Under the pieces are notes generated by a model that saw nothing but the letters and a program-made list of their open reading frames with translations, was not told the DNA's origin and ran no database searches. The translations under genes were made by a program, and so were the position numbers. From positions 1 to 24,817 of IMG/VR virus record IMGVR_UViG_3300031224_000043: a stretch of DNA of 24,817 nt; one strand, written 5' to 3'. This document shows, in pieces, positions 21,906 to 24,817 of this stretch (positions are counted from its first letter, which is position 1; the number at the start of each line of letters is the position of its first letter). The DNA is from a virus.

Positions 21906-21928
21906 AACTAATGGGCAGTTAGTTTTTT
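21906..21928 (+). terminator. Terminator of structured RNA 2
   Basis: AACTAA (21906-21911) pairs with TTAGTT (21919-21924) across a 7-nt loop, and the second arm runs into TTTTTT (21923-21928). The stem is short but placed exactly before the tmRNA gene. Confidence 0.6.
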
Positions 21929-21995
21929 ATTAATTAAACAATTTTATATTATGAGTAAACAAGGAAAGATAGATTAACAAAATGTTAACATTAAC

Positions 21996-22444
21996 GGGGC
22001 TGACTGGTTTTGACCGCAATGTAAATATTAATAAACAGTAGTGAGTGATCACTTTAAATATTGTAGATGAAATTTCTAAACGGAAATAAAATGAGTACGC
22101 AGGAAACTGCACAGGAAATGGCTAACATGAGTGTTGTTCACAACATTCTTAACGGATCTGACGATCTAGTTGCACCAGTTGCAAAAGTTAAGTTAGCAAT
22201 GGCAGCATAATGCCAACGGTGAAAAAAGCATTGTAGTAGCCATTATGTAGTAACTTATCACAGAATGCTTGATATTCTGGTATGTCCAGATAGACCCGAA
22301 GTACATTAGTATAGTGAAGCTGTATGATAAGTTAATTTAATTTAGTATGAGTACCTAATGTAGAAGAAAACTATAAATTGAAAAACTGTATAATTTATTA
22401 ATAATCAAATTGTTGGGACAGGGGTTCGACTCCCCTCAGCTCCA
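21996..22444 (+). ncRNA. ssrA: tmRNA (transfer-messenger RNA), about 449 nt
   Basis: tmRNA rescues stalled ribosomes by acting first as tRNA-Ala and then as a short mRNA. The 5' end GGGGCTG (21996-22002) pairs with CAGCTCC (22437-22443) as the acceptor stem, and ACTGGTTTTGACC follows as the D-like loop. The T arm AGGGG-TTCGACT-CCCCT lies at 22420-22436. Helix 2 is visible: TATTAATAAA (22026-22035) pairs with TTTATTAATA (22394-22403) and CAAT (22017-22020) with ATTG (22409-22412). Downstream stems, including AACTTATCA/TGATAAGTT and AGAAT/ATTCT, fit the pseudoknot region. CCA is not encoded. At 449 nt it is longer than typical (about 350-400), mostly because of the tag region. tmRNAs are known in some phages, for example certain mycobacteriophages. 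Confidence 0.92.
22067..22210 (+). other. Unusually long tag reading frame inside the tmRNA
   Basis: The frame that ends in GCA ATG GCA GCA TAA (…LAMAA, stop at 22208-22210) matches the expected -LAA-type degradation tag, with the stop codon in the loop of hairpin TGGCA/TGCCA. Upstream the frame stays open back to 22067. It could be read as 47 codons from ATG 22067 or 39 codons from ATG 22091 (MSTQETAQEMANMSVVHNIL...). Known tags are about 8-35 residues. The resume codon cannot be placed from sequence alone, so this may be a long tag, a tag plus spacer, or a small gene set into the tmRNA. Confidence 0.55.
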
Positions 22445-22445
22445 C

Positions 22446-22553
22446 AGACTTCGCCGTCTAAAAAGCTGTGCCAGCAGGATATCTGGCAAATATAACATCA
22501 TCCAGAATTTTTAACACTTTTCTAGATTTGGGTAAGGTTATGTATAAAAGTGT
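22446..22553 (+). other. Structured trailer after the tmRNA
   Basis: Three hairpins in sequence: AGAC/GTCT (22446-22459), TGCCAG/CTGGCA (22469-22488) and a perfect 8-bp ACACTTTT/AAAAGTGT (22514-22521 with 22546-22553). No ORF. It lies between the tmRNA 3' end and its terminator, so it is probably transcribed with the tmRNA and then cut off or kept as a separate RNA. Confidence 0.45.
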
Positions 22554-22572
22554 ACTATATTGCAATTAAATA

Positions 22573-22604
22573 GAGTCTACAACTGTTTTGTAGGCTCTTA
22601 TTTT
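22573..22604 (+). terminator. Terminator of the tmRNA transcript
   Basis: GAGTCTACAA (22573-22582) pairs with TTGTAGGCTC (22588-22597), 10 bp with one G-U, followed by TTATTTT. Confidence 0.8.
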
Positions 22605-22619
22605 AAAACATAATATAAA

Positions 22620-22771
22620 TGCTTATTAGCTCAGTTAGGTAGAGCACTTGGAAAAGATAACGCTACAAAATATATAGTAAAGAACTTTTTTACTAAAGTT
22701 GTTAATCTTTATATTTGTATAGATAATTTCTAAAATTCAGGATGTCACTGGTTCAAATCCAGTATAAGCAT
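22620..22771 (+). tRNA. tRNA gene interrupted in the anticodon arm by about 80 nt
   Basis: The acceptor arms TGCTTAT (22620-22626) and ATAAGCA (22764-22770) pair fully, with T8 and A9 between the acceptor and D stems. The D arm is GCTC-AGTTAGGTA-GAGC and the T arm ACTGG-TTCAAAT-CCAGT. The anticodon-stem halves CTTGG (22647-22651) and TCAGG (22737-22741) pair with two G-U wobbles and are 85 nt apart instead of 7. The insert folds on itself: AAAGATAAC/GTTAATCTTT and TAGTAAA/TTTACTA. If the loop is the last 7 nt before TCAGG (CTAAAAT), the anticodon would be AAA, which is unusual, so I do not assign an amino acid. The insert is too small for a group I intron. It could be a degenerate intron, or a tRNA-like RNA rather than a working tRNA. 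CCA is not encoded. Confidence 0.6.
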
Positions 22772-22812
22772 TTTTATATTAAAAATTAATTATTAACTTA
22801 AATTTTATAACC

Positions 22813-23004
22813 ATGAATCAATCAAATGTAGCCATTCAGGCGTATCAAAGAAAAGAAAGAGTAATTCGAGTATTTAAAATGAAATACATAGGTGATAGAC
22901 CTACTTGTAAATCAGTAAGAGTTATTGCTAGCACATGTAGATTTAATAGATTAAATAACCGAATGAGAGCTGAATTAGTTTCTGATTTTGCTATATTTAA
23001 ATAA
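22813..23004 (+). CDS. Small basic protein, 63 aa
   Basis: MNQSNVAIQAYQRKERVIRV is followed by a second basic stretch (CRFNRLNNRMRAELVSDF) with two cysteines. High Arg and Lys content suggests nucleic-acid binding, for example to the RNAs encoded just upstream, but no motif is recognised. It starts 42 nt after the interrupted tRNA and may share its transcript. It is 10 bp before the next gene. Confidence 0.6.
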   Translation: MNQSNVAIQAYQRKERVIRVFKMKYIGDRPTCKSVRVIASTCRFNRLNNRMRAELVSDFAIFK

Positions 23005-23014
23005 ATTTAAAATC

Positions 23015-23332
23015 ATGTTAGAAATGTATATTATTGGAAGTTGTATAATAATAATAATGATATATAATATTTATTATTATAAAAAGTATATTATACAACC
23101 TAAATTAGAAGAAATATTAGCTGGTGGTATATATTCAGTAGTAAAAGTATCAGAAAATAAATATTGTATAGTTAAAAATTTTTCTAAATATCAAGATCAT
23201 ACTGTTGTATTAGGACTTGATAATTATGAATGGTTTAAATGTAAATCAAATATGCTTACGGTAAACACAACTTATGTAAATTATTATGAAGCATTTGATA
23301 AAGCAAAAATATTAAATATGAAAAACAAATAA
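23015..23332 (+). CDS. Single-pass membrane protein, 105 aa
   Basis: I chose ATG 23015; the frame extends upstream only to a TTG. The N-terminus (MLEMYIIGSCIIIIMIYNIY) is one membrane helix. The soluble part from residue 30 is beta-rich (GGIYSVVKVSENKYCIVKNF, then DHTVVLGLDNYEWFKCKSNM) and may be a small barrel. It is probably anchored in the inner membrane with the domain on one side. Family not recognised. Confidence 0.65.
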   Translation: MLEMYIIGSCIIIIMIYNIYYYKKYIIQPKLEEILAGGIYSVVKVSENKYCIVKNFSKYQDHTVVLGLDNYEWFKCKSNMLTVNTTYVNYYEAFDKAKILNMKNK

Positions 23333-23369
23333 ATAAAATTAAATAAACAAAATCTTTAATATCGTTTCA

Positions 23370-23539
23370 CTATGATAGAGACACGGTAGCTGTAACTACA
23401 ACTTATCATAGCTTAAAGTAGACTCTAACCTTTGGTCTTTAAAACAATTGGTAAAGTGACAATGCAAAACCATAATATCGGGATTTATCTATCTATCCCA
23501 CTTCTCTAAACAGGTACATACCTGAAAGGTATTATGGTT
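23370..23539 (+). other. Structured non-coding element with a three-way-junction fold
   Basis: The 229-bp gap 23333-23561 has no gene. CTATGAT/ATCATAG (23370-23376 with 23405-23411) forms one stem. Then AACCATAATA (23468-23477) pairs perfectly with TATTATGGTT (23530-23539) and encloses two hairpins, GGGAT/ATCCC (23480-23499) and CAGGT/ACCTG (23511-23524). The layout is riboswitch-like, but the conserved loops of purine riboswitches and the hammerhead core are absent. It precedes the 26-residue frame at 23562. Confidence 0.5.
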
Positions 23540-23561
23540 AAGTATTGTTAATAAGTTTCAG

Positions 23562-23642
23562 ATGGATATTTTAAAACAATTTGATGGTACTCATAAATGC
23601 TTTTACTCTGAACCATATACACAAAAAGAGTATTGTTTATAA
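23562..23642 (+). pseudogene. Truncated relative of the 90-residue gene at 24029
   Basis: A 26-codon frame whose last 20 residues (FDGTHKCFYSEPYTQKEYCL) match the end of the 90-residue protein (FDSTDKCFYSEPYTQKEYSL) at 17 of 20 positions; the DNA matches at 60 of 63. The first six codons (MDILKQ) are unrelated. It is probably a remnant of a second copy, cut by recombination. Expression as a 26-residue peptide is possible. Confidence 0.6.
23580..23642 (+). repeat. 63-bp direct repeat, copy 1
   Basis: Matches 24239-24301 at 60 of 63 positions. Each copy ends at the stop codon of its frame. The two copies are 659 bp apart. Confidence 0.9.
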
Positions 23643-23655
23643 CGGTTGGGCTATG
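23641..23655 (+). repeat. 15-bp boundary element, copy 1
   Basis: AACGGTTGGGCTATG starts inside the stop codon of the truncated frame. The other copy at 23924-23938 (AACGCTTGGGCTATG) differs at one position and lies 10 bp after the stop of the 70-residue gene. Confidence 0.7.
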
Positions 23656-23700
23656 TGTAGTGCCTTAAAAAAATACACTAACTTTTAAATAAAAACTAAA

Positions 23701-23913
23701 ATGAGTAAAGAGACACAAAACAACGAATTAAGTAATAACAAGGCATTACATATAGATAGTTTTAGCAACAGTACTCTCATTTACAATGCAATAAAAGAAC
23801 AGACTAAAAGGAAAGTAGCTATAAGAAAAGGATGCCCAAACCAACAATGCTTTTGCACTGGTAAATGCCAAGAGATAATTGGATGGCGTGATAAGTTGCC
23901 AAATGAGTATTAG
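23701..23913 (+). CDS. Small cysteine-rich protein, 70 aa
   Basis: A polar Asn/Ser-rich first half is followed by a basic stretch (KEQTKRKVAIRKG) and a cysteine cluster (CPNQQCFCTGKCQEIIGWRD; Cys at 45, 50, 52 and 56). The spacing could bind a metal ion. The gene sits between two copies of the boundary element, like a cassette. Codon use is less AT-biased than in the tiny membrane genes. Family not recognised. Confidence 0.65.
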   Translation: MSKETQNNELSNNKALHIDSFSNSTLIYNAIKEQTKRKVAIRKGCPNQQCFCTGKCQEIIGWRDKLPNEY

Positions 23914-23923
23914 TATTGTTGCT

Positions 23924-23938
23924 AACGCTTGGGCTATG
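23924..23938 (+). repeat. 15-bp boundary element, copy 2, within a larger imperfect inverted repeat
   Basis: The element lies inside TATTGTTG (23914-23921) ... CAACAATA (23970-23977), an 8-bp perfect inverted repeat, with an inner stem GGGCT/AGCCC (23931-23935 with 23945-23949). This 64-bp folded layout recalls recombination or cassette-boundary sites, but the integron core GTTRRRY is not clearly present. Confidence 0.6.
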
Positions 23939-24028
23939 AATTGAAGCCCTAAACACAAAGTTCGATTCACAACAATAACCTTGACAGGGCTTTTATTTAT
24001 AGCCTGTGTTATAAATTTTACGGAAATT

Positions 24029-24301
24029 ATGCGAGAAAGATTGCTAAACCCTAAAACATTGAACATAGAACTGGAAGCATTGCAAATCACAATTATAGAT
24101 GGTGTTTCTTATAGAATATTTACTAAAAAATATACTTCTATTGATAACGGTAGTTGCCAATGTTATAAAGATTGTAATTGCAGTAGTAAAAGAGGAACAA
24201 TAACAAATACAGAAATAACTTGGTATAGAAATATTAAATTTGATAGTACTGATAAATGCTTTTACTCTGAACCATATACACAAAAAGAGTATTCTTTATA
24301 A
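24029..24301 (+). CDS. Hypothetical protein, 90 aa
   Basis: I chose ATG 24029; the frame upstream opens only with TTG at 23981. The protein has GVSYRIFTKKYTSIDNGSCQ and four cysteines near the middle (residues 43, 45, 49 and 51, pattern CxCxxxCxC), then ITWYRNIKF and the duplicated C-terminus. The cysteine cluster may bind a metal ion. Its last 63 bp are duplicated at 23580. A hairpin (ACAGGGCT...AGCCTGT) lies just before the start. Family not recognised. Confidence 0.65.
   Translation: MRERLLNPKTLNIELEALQITIIDGVSYRIFTKKYTSIDNGSCQCYKDCNCSSKRGTITNTEITWYRNIKFDSTDKCFYSEPYTQKEYSL
24239..24301 (+). repeat. 63-bp direct repeat, copy 2
   Basis: Forms the intact end of the 90-residue gene. Three substitutions separate it from 23580-23642. 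Confidence 0.9.
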
Positions 24302-24349
24302 TGTAAAGTATAACAATAGTAAAGGATTAATAAACTAAAATTAAATATT

Positions 24350-24505
24350 ATGAAAGAAAGTGAGCCAATGAATTGGACTAAAAGACAAACACAGTATTAT
24401 GGTGGATTTTTGGCGGTGTTAGGATTGCTAATTGAAATATTTGGAACGACGATAGTTATTGATGTTATACAGTGTTATCAAATCGTTTTTTTATGTTTAG
24501 AATAA
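24350..24505 (+). CDS. Small membrane protein, 51 aa
   Basis: A polar start (MKESEPMNWTKRQTQYYGGF) leads into a long hydrophobic region (about residues 18-50) that may cross the membrane once or twice and contains two cysteines near the end. The leader is A/T-rich (AAATATT before ATG). It overlaps the next gene by 13 nt, which supports both being translated together. No function is recognised. Confidence 0.55.
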   Translation: MKESEPMNWTKRQTQYYGGFLAVLGLLIEIFGTTIVIDVIQCYQIVFLCLE

Positions 24506-24687
24506 CCAAAGTAGATAAAGGATGGATAGTTGAAATACTTGAATTTAAATACAATTTTTTAGGATTACATTTTTGCCAAGTTTGGAAACCTTATATTAAG
24601 ACTTCGGGAATGGATGAATGTTGGGGACACCTTACAAAGGACTACGCAATCATGAACCTTATAGACCAAGTTAAAAAAGACACTTAA
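24493..24687 (+). CDS. Hypothetical protein, 64 aa
   Basis: ATG 24493 is preferred over an upstream GTG at 24472. The protein has WIVEILEFKYNFLGLHFCQV followed by WKPYIKTSGMDECWGHLTKD and a helical end (MNLIDQVKKDT). The 'W.VE ... SG...W ... YA..NL' pattern resembles, from memory, a common small protein of Bacteroidota phages and hosts of unknown role. No membrane segment. Confidence 0.65.
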   Translation: MFRITKVDKGWIVEILEFKYNFLGLHFCQVWKPYIKTSGMDECWGHLTKDYAIMNLIDQVKKDT

Positions 24688-24729
24688 GGTATAAGGATTG
24701 ATTTTTAACCGATTAAACAAATAAATATT

Positions 24730-24817
24730 ATGACAACACAAGAAAAATTAAACAATGTATTAGGCTATTTAATAGCAATGTCTTTTGATAAGCCAGAATT
24801 AAGTAATGCCTTAGTAG
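24730..24817 (+). CDS. Hypothetical protein, N-terminal part only (runs off the right edge)
   Basis: 29 codons are visible (MTTQEKLNNVLGYLIAMSFD...), still open at the window end. The leader AAATATT before the ATG is the same as for the 51-residue gene. Too short to assign. Confidence 0.6.
   Translation, partial: MTTQEKLNNVLGYLIAMSFDKPELSNALV

Larger units (their letters stand above)
21454..21928 (+). ncRNA. Candidate large structured RNA 2, about 475 nt
   Basis: No ORF of note. It starts at the second 24-nt box and ends in a terminator. A 14-bp helix pairs ACCATTTATAATAG (21684-21697) with CTATTATAGATGGT (21736-21749), all paired with one G-U. Inside is hairpin AAGAC/GTCTT (21700-21713). 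Outside are ACGC/GCGT (21755-21765) and a closing helix CCTCTT/AAGAGG (21667-21672 with 21808-21813). Upstream is ACCAAC/GTTGGT (21541-21565). This multibranch design, its size and its place beside tmRNA and tRNA genes recall the large ornate phage RNAs (GOLLD and ROOL classes), but I cannot match it to either. It does not fit RNase P, 6S or SRP RNA by their conserved cores. Confidence 0.6.

Noticed and set aside
21454-21928. RNase P, 6S or SRP RNA
   Set aside because: The conserved cores (for example GAGGAAAGTCC for RNase P or GGAAGCAGCC for SRP) are not present, despite a CGCTTATAAAC stretch near the 3' end.
21930-22112. A leftward 60-codon frame across the tmRNA 5' end
   Set aside because: It covers the paired 5' domain of the tmRNA and has no leader or neighbour support.
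22710-22717. TATATTTG box inside the tRNA insert as a promoter for the next gene
   Set aside because: The box matches, but no TTG is found 19-20 nt upstream and the sequence is AT-rich, so it is likely chance.
22652-22736. Group I intron in the tRNA
   Set aside because: The insert is far shorter than a functional group I core (about 200 nt or more) and no P3-P7 elements are recognisable.
23468-23539. Purine riboswitch or hammerhead ribozyme
   Set aside because: Three-way junction only. The purine J2/3 TTTCTAC-type core and loop-loop sequences are missing, and no CTGATGA/GAAA hammerhead core is present.
1-24817. CRISPR array
   Set aside because: Repeats occur as pairs, not as regularly spaced arrays with spacers.
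1-24817. Stop-codon reassignment, as in some crAss-like phages
   Set aside because: Large genes are intact under the standard code, and TAG, TAA and TGA are not found inside the long conserved frames.
1-24817. Prophage signs such as an integrase or attachment site
   Set aside because: No integrase or repressor gene is visible. The interrupted tRNA does not show a duplicated 3' end that would mark an attachment site.

Overview
The window is an AT-rich piece of a tailed-phage genome (Caudoviricetes), most likely from a large phage of Bacteroidota, probably Flavobacteriia. The evidence is: a complete head module (terminase large subunit, portal, scaffold-like protein, major capsid candidate and connector-like proteins) whose protein families I associate with Bacteroidota phages; promoters of the TTG-N19/20-TAnnTTTG type; A-rich leaders with almost no Shine-Dalgarno sequence; and a signal peptide ending in NAQ. 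Family recognition is from memory and motif reading, not from a search. Some head proteins resemble crAss-like phage proteins, but I do not assign the phage to that order.

Layout. Positions 1-16.6 kb are one tightly packed leftward block. In transcription order it holds a hypothetical protein, a two-helix membrane protein (possible holin), a GroEL-like chaperonin, a run of small overlapping genes (two cysteine-rich proteins, a PhoH-like ATPase, a winged-helix-like protein, an HU-like protein and a GroES-like co-chaperonin), then terminase, portal, scaffold, major capsid and three further virion proteins. Two matched promoters sit at its right end. A terminator-like hairpin follows the capsid gene and another follows the 334-residue virion gene.

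Positions 16.6-21.0 kb are rightward. They hold a secreted protein, a conserved leader element present twice, a single-strand-binding-protein candidate with its own terminator, and many very small membrane or secreted proteins (21-103 residues), several too short for a routine ORF cutoff.

Positions 21.0-22.8 kb form an RNA island. It contains two terminator-ended structured RNAs that share a 24-nt box and a second 15-nt box, a clear tmRNA gene with an unusually long tag reading frame, a structured trailer with its own terminator, and a tRNA gene interrupted in the anticodon arm by about 80 nt of foldable sequence. Another structured RNA with a possible pseudoknot and competing hairpins lies at 18.5-18.75 kb, and another structured element at 23.37-23.54 kb.

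Positions 22.8-24.8 kb are small rightward genes of unknown function. Part of this looks like a cassette array, with a duplicated 63-bp gene end and a repeated 15-bp boundary element.

Working model: the left block builds and packages the head, with a phage-encoded chaperonin pair probably assisting folding. The right side is an accessory and takeover region whose most unusual content is non-coding RNA, including a phage trans-translation RNA.
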